This document shows positions 1 through 5,475 of a stretch of 9,223 bases of DNA, one piece after another. The notes under the pieces were generated by a model. The model worked only from the letters and a program-made list of their open reading frames with translations. It had not been told where the DNA came from and searched no databases. The stretch comes from Limnochordia bacterium (GTDB taxonomy: Bacteria; Bacillota; Limnochordia; Darwinibacteriales; B1SED10-159). The translations under genes and the position numbers were made by a program. Within the stretch, counting starts at the first letter, position 1. Each line of letters begins with the position of its first letter. The stretch lies in assembly GCA_007132255.1 (NCBI GenBank), contig SLOZ01000287.1, positions 1 to 9,223 of the forward strand, given 5' to 3'.

Positions 1-36
1 ATAGATTTTCGCCATGTTCAAAGGAGACGATGAGAA

Positions 37-1386
37 GTGAAACCGATAACATTTGACTATGGTCGAGCTGCGGATTTCGTGGATGCCCGTGAATTGGAGT
101 ATCTCCAGGAGGATGTTCGTACCGCTCATACTAAACTGCATCAAGGCACAGGGGCCGGCGCCGACTTTCTGGGCTGGGTTGATCTGCCGGTGAACTATGA
201 TAAAGACGAGTTTCAGCGAATTGAAAAGGCAGCTGCCAAGATCCGGGATGACAGTGATGTTCTGGTCGTCATCGGTATTGGCGGTTCCTATCTCGGTGCC
301 CGTGCGGCCATCGAAACACTTACTGATTCCTTCTATGCCTTCCAAAAGACCTCTAAACGTCAAGGACCTCAGATCATATTCCTTGGTCACCATATCAGTG
401 GAACGTACACTGCTGATCTGTTGGATTACCTGGAGGGCAAGGATGTTAGTATCAATGTCATCTCAAAATCCGGCACAACCACAGAACCAGCCATTGCCTT
501 TCGGATCATGCGCAAATGGTTGGAAGAAAAGTATGGCGAGACTGCTAAAGAACGAATCTTTGTCACCACCGACCGCCAGCGAGGAGCTTTGAAAACGTTA
601 GCCGATGAGCAGGGCTACGACACCTATGCGATCCCGGACGATGTCGGCGGTCGCTACTCAGTTCTTACAGCGGTTGGCCTTCTGCCGATTGCGGCCGCCG
701 GTATTTCGATCGCGGACATGATGCGGGGCGCGCAGGCGGCTCGGGAATGGTACAGCAGTGATAGTTTAGATGCGAATGCTGCTTACCAGTATGCAGTGGT
801 TCGGAATGCGCTGTATCGCAAAGGAAAGTCTGTGGAGATTTTGGTGAATTATGAACCGCAGCTGCATTACTTTGCTGAGTGGTGGAAACAGCTGTTTGGC
901 GAGAGTGAAGGAAAGGACAATAAGGGGTTGTTTCCAGCCGCAGTGGATTTCTCCACCGACCTGCACTCCATGGGTCAATTCATCCAAGAAGGTTCTCGCA
1001 CTCTATTCGAGACCGTCTTACAGGTCGAAGCACCGCGTCGAGATGTGGTAATCGAGCGTGACGAACAGAATCTAGATGGCCTGAATTTCCTCGCTGACCG
1101 AACGATGGATTTCGTCAATAAGCAGGCTTTTGAGGGTACGGTGTTGGCGCACAGCGATGGTGGTGTGCCAAACCTTGTGGTGAACGTACCGCGCCTCGAC
1201 GCGTTTTACTTTGGCGGACTTGTTTATTTCTTTGAGGTGGCCTGTGCTGTCAGCGGCTATCTGCTTGGCGTCAACCCTTTCGACCAGCCAGGTGTTGAAG
1301 CCTATAAGAAAAATATGTTTGCTCTGTTGGGGAAACCAGGATTCGAAGAACACCGGCGAGCGTTGGAAAAACGGCTGGAAAAGTAA
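37..1386 (+). CDS. pgi: Glucose-6-phosphate isomerase
   Basis: Cytosolic enzyme that interconverts glucose-6-phosphate and fructose-6-phosphate in glycolysis and gluconeogenesis. The 449-residue length matches the short Bacillus-type enzyme. Visible motifs are the sugar-phosphate-binding loop SKSGTTTEPA (143-152), the first family signature DDVGGRYSVLTAVG (201-214), the acidic active-site segment GESEGKDNKG (288-297, with candidate base Glu289/Glu291), and the second signature NPFDQPGVEAYKK (413-425) ending in the catalytic lysine. The start is GTG at 37, ten bases after AAAGGAG (20-26). An ATG at 30 is out of frame and stops after eight codons. manA follows after 11 nt, so the two are probably co-transcribed. 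The promoter lies outside the window. Nothing looks broken. Confidence 0.97.
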   Translation: MKPITFDYGRAADFVDARELEYLQEDVRTAHTKLHQGTGAGADFLGWVDLPVNYDKDEFQRIEKAAAKIRDDSDVLVVIGIGGSYLGARAAIETLTDSFYAFQKTSKRQGPQIIFLGHHISGTYTADLLDYLEGKDVSINVISKSGTTTEPAIAFRIMRKWLEEKYGETAKERIFVTTDRQRGALKTLADEQGYDTYAIPDDVGGRYSVLTAVGLLPIAAAGISIADMMRGAQAAREWYSSDSLDANAAYQYAVVRNALYRKGKSVEILVNYEPQLHYFAEWWKQLFGESEGKDNKGLFPAAVDFSTDLHSMGQFIQEGSRTLFETVLQVEAPRRDVVIERDEQNLDGLNFLADRTMDFVNKQAFEGTVLAHSDGGVPNLVVNVPRLDAFYFGGLVYFFEVACAVSGYLLGVNPFDQPGVEAYKKNMFALLGKPGFEEHRRALEKRLEK

Positions 1387-1397
1387 GGGGGAGTAAG

Positions 1398-2342
1398 GTG
1401 CAATTATATCCATTGAGCTTTGAACCGGTGTACCATGAAAAGCTTTGGGGAGGTCGGCGGTTGGAAGGGCTATTCGGTCGCCAGTTGCCGCCGGGCCTCA
1501 TCGGTGAAAGTTGGGATATTGCCGCGCATCCTCATGGTATGAGTGTAGTTAACAACGGCCCCCTGCGCGGGATGACACTGCAGGATTTGGCAGACCAGTA
1601 TCCACAAGAACTCTATGGTACAGCGGTGGTACCCGAGCGATTTCCTTTATTGGTGAAACTCATTGATGCTCAACAAGCCTTGTCTGTCCAAGTCCACCCC
1701 GACAACGACTATGGCGCCAAGCATGAGAACGGTGAATGGGGCAAGACGGAAGCTTGGTACGTCGTATATGCCGAGCCGGAAGCCACGATTGTTTATGGTC
1801 TGCGGCCTGGTCTGCGCAAAGCGGACTTCCGTCGATTGGTGGAATCGGGACGCACCGAAGAGGGCCTGCGCAAGATCTCCGTACAGGTCGGTGATGTGCT
1901 GCACATTCCAGCCGGCCTTGTGCATGCTCTTGGAGCAGGCGTTGTCGTAGCTGAAGTACAGCAGAACTCGGACACCGTTTACAGGTTATATGATTGGGAT
2001 CGGGTCGATGCGGCAGGGCAGCCCCGTGAACTGCATATCGAGAAGGCCTTTGACGTGATTCATTTTGAGCTGCAGCCAGAACCAACTCGAACGACAGCAA
2101 ACCCTGTTGTCACCAATGAGTTCTTTATCATGGAAATCTTACAGGGTAGAGAAGAAGCCTTGATATCGGACAAGGAACGATTCCATATTCTTACCTGCCT
2201 ATCTGGCACCACAAGCGTACGATGGCGGGATCATGAGGTGGCTCTTACGGCCGGTGATTCCTGTCTGGTGCCGGCGGCCTGCGCAGGTTATACGGTGCAG
2301 TTTGATGGTCGGCTCCTACGTGCTTACCCACCGACATCGTAA
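1398..2342 (+). CDS. manA: Mannose-6-phosphate isomerase, class I (short form)
   Basis: Zinc enzyme interconverting mannose-6-phosphate and fructose-6-phosphate, feeding mannose into glycolysis or supplying mannose-6-phosphate for glycan synthesis. The 314 residues match the short Bacillus-type cupin family. The N-terminus has FEPVYHEKLWGGRRL (8-22) and GESWDIAAHP, typical of this group. Expected zinc ligands are visible: Gln98 and His100 in VQVHPD, Glu118 in KTEAW, and His176 in HIPAGLVHALG. The C-terminal third is the second cupin-like lobe. The start is GTG at 1398 with GGGAG (1389-1393) four bases upstream, slightly close. It sits 11 nt behind pgi, which supports a sugar-phosphate operon. 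A 167-nt gap with no gene and no clear terminator separates it from the ferritin-like gene. Confidence 0.95.
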   Translation: MQLYPLSFEPVYHEKLWGGRRLEGLFGRQLPPGLIGESWDIAAHPHGMSVVNNGPLRGMTLQDLADQYPQELYGTAVVPERFPLLVKLIDAQQALSVQVHPDNDYGAKHENGEWGKTEAWYVVYAEPEATIVYGLRPGLRKADFRRLVESGRTEEGLRKISVQVGDVLHIPAGLVHALGAGVVVAEVQQNSDTVYRLYDWDRVDAAGQPRELHIEKAFDVIHFELQPEPTRTTANPVVTNEFFIMEILQGREEALISDKERFHILTCLSGTTSVRWRDHEVALTAGDSCLVPAACAGYTVQFDGRLLRAYPPTS

Positions 2343-2509
2343 GTCCATCATGTCGAGTCTAACCCATACATCGATCCCGGTTCTTTCCTGCGCTTGTTGG
2401 GACATCAAATTCCAAAAAACGGCAGCGGTTCTACTTGAACAATTGGAGGATTTCGATCAGCATTGACGAAAACTAGTTAAAAGGTGGTAAATTGGGAAGG
2501 AGGCATCAT

Positions 2510-3487
2510 ATGGCAGTTGTAAAGAACAAAAAGTTGATCGTGGATCTGTTGAACAAAGATCTGCAGGACGAACACGGCGCGATCATTCAGTACCTATATC
2601 ATGCTTGGACTCTGGATTTGCCTGGAATCAGCGGCTCGTTGGAGAGCATCGCGCGGGAGGAAATGTACCACTACCAATGGTTGTCGCAACGTGTGAATGA
2701 ACTGGGCGGCAATCCAAGCATTGGTCGCTCACCCGTGTATTTGGAGGCACCGAGTTTCAAGGAGCTCATTTCACTGAATACGAAGATTGAAGACGATGCC
2801 ATCGCTCAGTATGAACAGCACATCAGCGAAGTTGATGATGTGTCGACTAAGCGCTTACTCCAACGCATTCTACATGATGAGCGGGTTCACCGTGAGCAGT
2901 TCATTGACATGGCAGAACAGGTTGCTGCGATGGAAAAGGAAATGGAAGCAGACAGTGACCGCAGTCCCGAAGCAGAAGCCAAACGACAAAAGCTTTTTGA
3001 CATGCTGAACTCCAGCGTGAAAGAGGAATACACGGCTATTCTGCAGTACTTGCACCAGGCATATACAGCGAAGGATGCTAAGTTTGGGCATTACATGGAA
3101 CAAATTGCAGTGACCGAGATGAAGCACATGGGCTGGTTAGCAGAGGAAGTCGCTGACCGCGGTGGAAAGCCAACAATGGAACGGGACAAAGCGCAATTGG
3201 CCGAAGAGAAAGAGGATATGATCCAAATCAACATCGATGGCGAAGTGAAAGCCGTAAGCGATTATGGTGAACGAGCGGAGGCCACTGACGACGAAGAGGT
3301 TAAAGAACTCTTCGAACGGCTAAAGTATCACGAAGAAGTACATCGAGATGATCTTGAAGTGTTTCTCGAAGAAGCAAAGAAAGAGGCTTCGGAGCCTAAC
3401 GGTGACAACAAGAAAGCACCCGTCAAGAAGGAGCCCGGGTTTACTGTGGGTAGTCTGCTCAAAAACCAGAGGAGGTCGGATTCGTGA
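2510..3487 (+). CDS. Tandem bacterioferritin-like diiron protein, encapsulin cargo
   Basis: A 325-residue protein with two consecutive four-helix ferritin-like domains (about 8-145 and 158-293), a Lys/Glu-rich flexible linker, and a C-terminal cargo peptide. Each domain keeps the six ligands of a bacterioferritin-type diiron site: Glu21, Glu51/His54, Glu94, Glu124/His127 in the first, and Glu173, Glu203/His206, Glu245, Glu275/His278 in the second. Ferroxidase activity (iron oxidation for storage inside the capsid) is therefore inferred; rubrerythrin-like peroxide reduction is possible, but no rubredoxin domain is present. The chosen start is ATG 2510, six bases after GGAGG (2499-2503). An in-frame TTG at 2492 lies upstream of that site and is unlikely. 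The stop overlaps the encapsulin GTG by 4 nt (GTGA), implying translational coupling. Two full bundles in one chain are unlike the single-domain ferritin-like cargo best known from encapsulin operons. Confidence 0.88.
   Translation: MAVVKNKKLIVDLLNKDLQDEHGAIIQYLYHAWTLDLPGISGSLESIAREEMYHYQWLSQRVNELGGNPSIGRSPVYLEAPSFKELISLNTKIEDDAIAQYEQHISEVDDVSTKRLLQRILHDERVHREQFIDMAEQVAAMEKEMEADSDRSPEAEAKRQKLFDMLNSSVKEEYTAILQYLHQAYTAKDAKFGHYMEQIAVTEMKHMGWLAEEVADRGGKPTMERDKAQLAEEKEDMIQINIDGEVKAVSDYGERAEATDDEEVKELFERLKYHEEVHRDDLEVFLEEAKKEASEPNGDNKKAPVKKEPGFTVGSLLKNQRRSDS
3437..3463 (+). other. Encapsulin cargo-loading peptide (GFTVGSLLK)
   Basis: Residues 310-318 of the diiron protein, just before its C-terminus, read GFTVGSLLK. 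This resembles the TVGSL-type targeting peptides of family 1 encapsulin cargo, which bind a hydrophobic groove on the inner shell wall. It follows a charged, low-complexity linker (about 290-309), the usual arrangement for a tethered cargo. The adjacent overlapping shell gene makes the assignment strong. The encapsulin ribosome binding site GGAGG (3471-3475) is embedded in the codons immediately after the peptide. Confidence 0.85.
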
Positions 3488-4323
3488 GTGAATATCTAAT
3501 GCGTGATGAAGCTCCATTGACAGAAGAGGAATGGCATAAACTGGACGATGTTGTGGTCAATACAGCCAGACAGCACTTAGTGGGTCGTCAGTTCATCCCA
3601 GTATTTGGGCCTTTTGGTGTCGGCATGCAAACCATCTATCACGATGTTTTTAGGGGTGACACGGACACTAGTCTCAATATGACCGGTGACGCTGAGACCG
3701 AACCGCTAGGAACGGGTCAACGGGATTACAAGCGGCTGCCCCTCTTGTACAAGGATTTTCAGATTCACTGGCGTGACATTGAATCCAGTCATCAGTTGGG
3801 AGTTCCCTTCGATTATAGTCTTGCCGCAGCTTCAGCCTATTTTGTGGCGAGAGCAGAGGACAAGCTTGTCTTTCATGGTGATGAAGCATTGGCGATTCCC
3901 GGACTTCTCAATGCTCCAGGGCGCCACACGCTGAAGAAGGATGCTTGGTCGCAAGAAGGAAAGTTGTTCGCTGACGTGGTGAAGGCGACTGAAGTACTTG
4001 GTGCCGAAGGCTTCTACGGACCCTATGCCCTAGTGGTTAGCCCTAAAGTTTATGCATGGGCGACGCGAGTTTATGAGAGCACAGGGGTTCTTGAGATTGA
4101 TCAAATCAAACGGATCTGTGACGGCGGTGTATTCCGTTCTGAGGTTTTGCAGGACTCCGAAGCCGTTATGGTATCCACCGGTGCGCACAATATGGATTTG
4201 GCAGTTTCTCAAGATCTAGTCACCGCGTATCTGGATACGGAGAACATGAACCACCTGTTCCGAGTCTTTGAAACGCTCACGCTGCGTATCAAACGGCCAG
4301 GCGCCATTTGCACATTTGAATAG
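3484..4323 (+). CDS. Family 1 encapsulin shell protein
   Basis: HK97-fold protein that self-assembles into a protein nanocompartment in the cytosol. It has 279 residues, within the family range. Family features are the N-terminal helix rich in acidic residues with APLTEEEW (10-17), the conserved FGPFGVGMQT segment (41-50), the DFQIHWRDIE strand (91-100), the central helix LAAASAYFVARAEDKLVFHG (113-132), and the C-terminal HLFRVFETLTLRIKRPGAIC (257-276). The start is GTG 3484, eight bases after GGAGG (3471-3475), overlapping the stop of the cargo gene. Shell and cargo should therefore be made together. Length alone cannot decide between a T=1 and a larger shell; 279 residues is nearer the larger described shells than the roughly 265-residue T=1 type. 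Older annotations call this family linocin/bacteriocin; no bacteriocin role is implied here. Confidence 0.95.
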   Translation: MSEYLMRDEAPLTEEEWHKLDDVVVNTARQHLVGRQFIPVFGPFGVGMQTIYHDVFRGDTDTSLNMTGDAETEPLGTGQRDYKRLPLLYKDFQIHWRDIESSHQLGVPFDYSLAAASAYFVARAEDKLVFHGDEALAIPGLLNAPGRHTLKKDAWSQEGKLFADVVKATEVLGAEGFYGPYALVVSPKVYAWATRVYESTGVLEIDQIKRICDGGVFRSEVLQDSEAVMVSTGAHNMDLAVSQDLVTAYLDTENMNHLFRVFETLTLRIKRPGAICTFE

Positions 4324-4331
4324 GATACCAA

Positions 4332-4351
4332 TACCCAGTTAGGGTAATTTT
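4332..4351 (+). terminator. Possible weak terminator after encapsulin
   Basis: Nine bases after the encapsulin stop, TACCC and GGGTA form a 5-bp stem around a 5-nt loop and are followed by ATTTT. The stem is short and an alternative pairing (AGGGT 4341-4345 with ACCCT 4357-4361) competes with it, so termination here would be incomplete. It is the only candidate between the encapsulin operon and the next promoter. Confidence 0.3.
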
Positions 4352-4362
4352 GCATGACCCTC

Positions 4363-4391
4363 TGGATTTCGAAAGATAACCATGTTATACT
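4363..4391 (+). promoter_or_regulatory. Extended -10 promoter of the HesB-like selenoprotein gene
   Basis: TATACT (4386-4391) is preceded by TGT, giving an extended -10 element. A weak -35 candidate, TGGATT (4363-4368), lies 17 bp upstream. Predicted transcription would begin near 4398 and give a leader of about 25 nt carrying the ribosome binding site GGGGGTGA (4411-4418). No operator-like palindrome is visible around it. Confidence 0.55.
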
Positions 4392-4423
4392 ATGAAAAGG
4401 ATGTCTATCAGGGGGTGAGTGCT

Positions 4424-4720
4424 GTGTTGAATGTAACCCAGAAGGCTCAAGAAAAGTTAACGGCCTACCTGCAAAAGGAGCAGGCCGAGGAGTCAATGAT
4501 TCGTTTGTTCATACGGGGTATGGGCTGAGGTGGGCCGACCTTCGGCATGTCTCTGGAAGAGGCAAAGGAAGAACATGACCAACTCGTAGAAATCCAAGGT
4601 TTCTCGTTTGTGGTAGACCCGAGAGCCCAGATGTATTTGGAGAATGGGACCATTGATTATCGTAAATCCATCTTTGGTGAAGGGTTTTCGATCACTTCTG
4701 CCATGGGAGGCAGTTGCTAA
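4424..4720 (+). CDS. HesB/IscA-like selenoprotein (UGA at 4526-4528 read as selenocysteine)
   Basis: Read through one in-frame TGA, this frame encodes 98 residues: MLNVTQKAQEKL at the start, GMG-U-GGPTFGMSLEE in the middle, and SAMGGSC at the C-terminus. That is the layout of small HesB-like proteins in the A-type iron-sulfur carrier superfamily, where the position before GG is Cys or selenocysteine. Here it is residue 35, UGA. Sec35 and Cys98 are the likely metal or cluster ligands. Homology to the FGM(S)LEE/GxGFxI pattern continues without a frame change after the UGA, so the gene is not simply truncated. A SECIS-like hairpin follows 27 nt after the UGA. The start is taken as GTG 4424, five bases after GGGGGTGA; TTG 4427 and GTG 4415 are alternatives. 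The gene has its own promoter and terminator. Selenoprotein members of the HesB-like family are known; the exact function is not. Cluster delivery or a redox role is inference. Confidence 0.87.
4548..4564 (+). promoter_or_regulatory. Bacterial SECIS element of the HesB-like gene
   Basis: TGTCTCT (4548-4554) pairs over seven base pairs, including one G-U, with AGAGGCA (4558-4564), closing the tri-loop GGA. The apical loop begins 27 nt after the UGA and starts with GG. Both agree with the general bacterial SECIS model (short hairpin inside the coding region, about 16-37 nt from UGA, guanine among the first loop bases) recognised by SelB. It lies within the coding sequence, as bacterial SECIS elements do. 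Confidence 0.75.
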
Positions 4721-4737
4721 ACAATGTGTCTAGGACG

Positions 4738-4768
4738 AAAAGGCTCTTCCAGGGGGAGGGCCTTTTCT
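4738..4768 (+). terminator. Rho-independent terminator after the HesB-like gene
   Basis: AAAAGGCTCT (4738-4747) pairs with AGGGCCTTTT (4757-4766) in a 10-bp stem with one G-U pair. Inner TCC/GGG pairing can extend it to 13 bp around an AGG loop. The T-run follows directly. The A-run on the left makes it potentially bidirectional. It begins 17 nt after the HesB-like stop and separates that gene from the Fur-family regulator. Confidence 0.85.
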
Positions 4769-4830
4769 GATTCGTCGACGTGAGGACAGCCCACTGCACA
4801 ATGTTGGGAACGAAGATGGGAGCGAGGGCG

Positions 4831-5280
4831 ATGATACTGCAGTTGTGGATTGAGCAGTTGAGGAAGCAGGGACACAAAGTGACTGCAGCGAGAAGGAGGC
4901 TGCTGGAACATTTGGTAGGGAGAGAAGCACCATTTACCGCTGAAGAGCTCCACGGAGAACTAGCAATGTCCGGAGTGGGCCGCGCCACTGTCTTCCGCAC
5001 GCTCAAACTTCTTCAAGACGAAGGTATTTTGGTTCGCGTCCATCTGGAACATGGCTGTCAGCATTACCAAGCAGCACCTGGGATCCCTGGAGCAGCTCAT
5101 CATCATGATCGCATTGTCTGTCGGGAGTGCGGTGACATTGCCTTATTAGACGAATGTCCCATGCGCAGCGATGTATCTGAGATTGCTGGGCGTTCTGGGT
5201 TCCGTCTGCAGGGACATCACCTTGACTTATATGGTATCTGCAGATCCTGTGAGGGTAAGGACGCGAGTTCCGATGATTGA
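4831..5280 (+). CDS. Fur-family metalloregulator (probably Zur)
   Basis: DNA-binding metal-sensing repressor of the Fur/Zur/PerR family, 149 residues from the chosen start. The N-terminal winged helix includes GHKVTAARRRLLEHL (14-28) and the recognition-helix region GVGRATVFRTLKLLQDEGIL (48-67). The dimerisation domain holds the HHHDRIVC motif (90-97) and the two structural-zinc pairs Cys97/Cys100 and Cys137/Cys140. ATG 4831 is chosen because GGGAG (4818-4822) sits eight bases upstream and the length is normal for the family; in-frame starts at 4780 (GTG), 4801 and 4816 would add an unconserved N-terminal tail. Adjacency to a zinc importer and a Fur/Zur-type operator in front of it favour zinc sensing, but Fur or PerR cannot be excluded from sequence. 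No convincing promoter of its own was found; it is close behind the preceding terminator. Confidence 0.92.
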   Translation: MILQLWIEQLRKQGHKVTAARRRLLEHLVGREAPFTAEELHGELAMSGVGRATVFRTLKLLQDEGILVRVHLEHGCQHYQAAPGIPGAAHHHDRIVCRECGDIALLDECPMRSDVSEIAGRSGFRLQGHHLDLYGICRSCEGKDASSDD

Positions 5281-5288
5281 GGATTTGT

Positions 5289-5312
5289 GTCCCGCTAGGC
5301 GGGACGACTTTT
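5289..5312 (+). terminator. Rho-independent terminator after the Fur-family gene
   Basis: GTCCCGC (5289-5295) and GCGGGAC (5299-5305) form a perfect GC-rich 7-bp stem with a TAG tri-loop, followed by GACTTTT. It starts eight bases after the regulator stop codon. The T-tract is short and offset by three bases, so it may be moderate in strength. Confidence 0.7.
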
Positions 5313-5402
5313 CGGCAATCTATGATGCTGAGGATTCGCCCGGACACTCGCAAGGTGCTCTACACGATGTCAGCTTTTCTGTGACTTATCGGCAATACTA
5401 TC

Positions 5403-5431
5403 TAGACAAACCAACTTCTTTCTAGTAGTAT
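5403..5431 (+). promoter_or_regulatory. Sigma-A-type promoter of the zinc-uptake operon
   Basis: TAGACA (5403-5408, five of six bases matching TTGACA) lies 17 bp before TAGTAT (5426-5431, four of six matching TATAAT). Transcription would start near 5438, inside the palindromic operator at 5436-5460. This gives a leader of about 38 nt containing GGAGG before aztD. The 5313-5402 stretch upstream shows no gene or other clear element. Confidence 0.6.
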
Positions 5432-5435
5432 AGAC

Positions 5436-5460
5436 TTAAATGATACTTGGTATCAATTAA
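5436..5460 (+). promoter_or_regulatory. Fur/Zur-type operator palindrome
   Basis: A 25-bp inverted repeat with the core TGATACTTGGTATCA (5441-5455), which is a 7-1-7 arrangement with one mismatched pair. It is flanked by symmetric TTAA arms (5436-5439 and 5457-5460). The 7-1-7 layout and the TGATA..TATCA half-sites resemble Fur-superfamily boxes. It covers the predicted transcription start and ends three bases before the GGAGG of aztD, so a bound repressor would block the operon. The probable ligand is the Fur-family protein encoded just upstream. Confidence 0.8.
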
Positions 5461-5475
5461 AAGGAGGGTTTTTCA

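Noticed and set aside
2233..2466. A 77-codon frame running out of the end of manA
   Set aside because: Most of it overlaps manA in another frame; it has no RBS and its tail lacks any recognisable motif.
2463..2493. Promoter TTGACG with extended -10 TGGTAAATT before the cargo gene
   Set aside because: The 19-bp spacer is long, and the predicted start would fall at about the GGAGG at 2499-2503, removing the ribosome binding site. No better promoter was found in 2343-2509.
3484..4323. Linocin-type bacteriocin or protease annotation for the encapsulin
   Set aside because: The sequence is a typical family 1 encapsulin beside a cargo gene with a matching loading peptide; the bacteriocin label is historical.
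4424..4528. HesB-like gene as a pseudogene truncated by a nonsense mutation
   Set aside because: The stop is specifically UGA at the known Cys/Sec position, the frame remains conserved downstream, and a SECIS-like hairpin is present. A random nonsense mutation would not be expected to show all three.
4465..4653. Reverse-strand reading frame of 62 codons across the HesB-like gene
   Set aside because: It is the antisense shadow of the selenoprotein gene, with no RBS and no recognisable protein features.
5310..5401. Two similar stretches TCGGCAATCTAT and TCGGCAATACTAT upstream of the zinc promoter
   Set aside because: Short, imperfect and 77 bases apart, with no symmetry or known box. Most likely chance.
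5171..5425. An 84-codon + strand frame over the end of the Fur-family gene and the intergenic region
   Set aside because: It overlaps the regulator, runs through the terminator at 5289-5312 and into the promoter at 5403-5431. It has no plausible RBS or family features.
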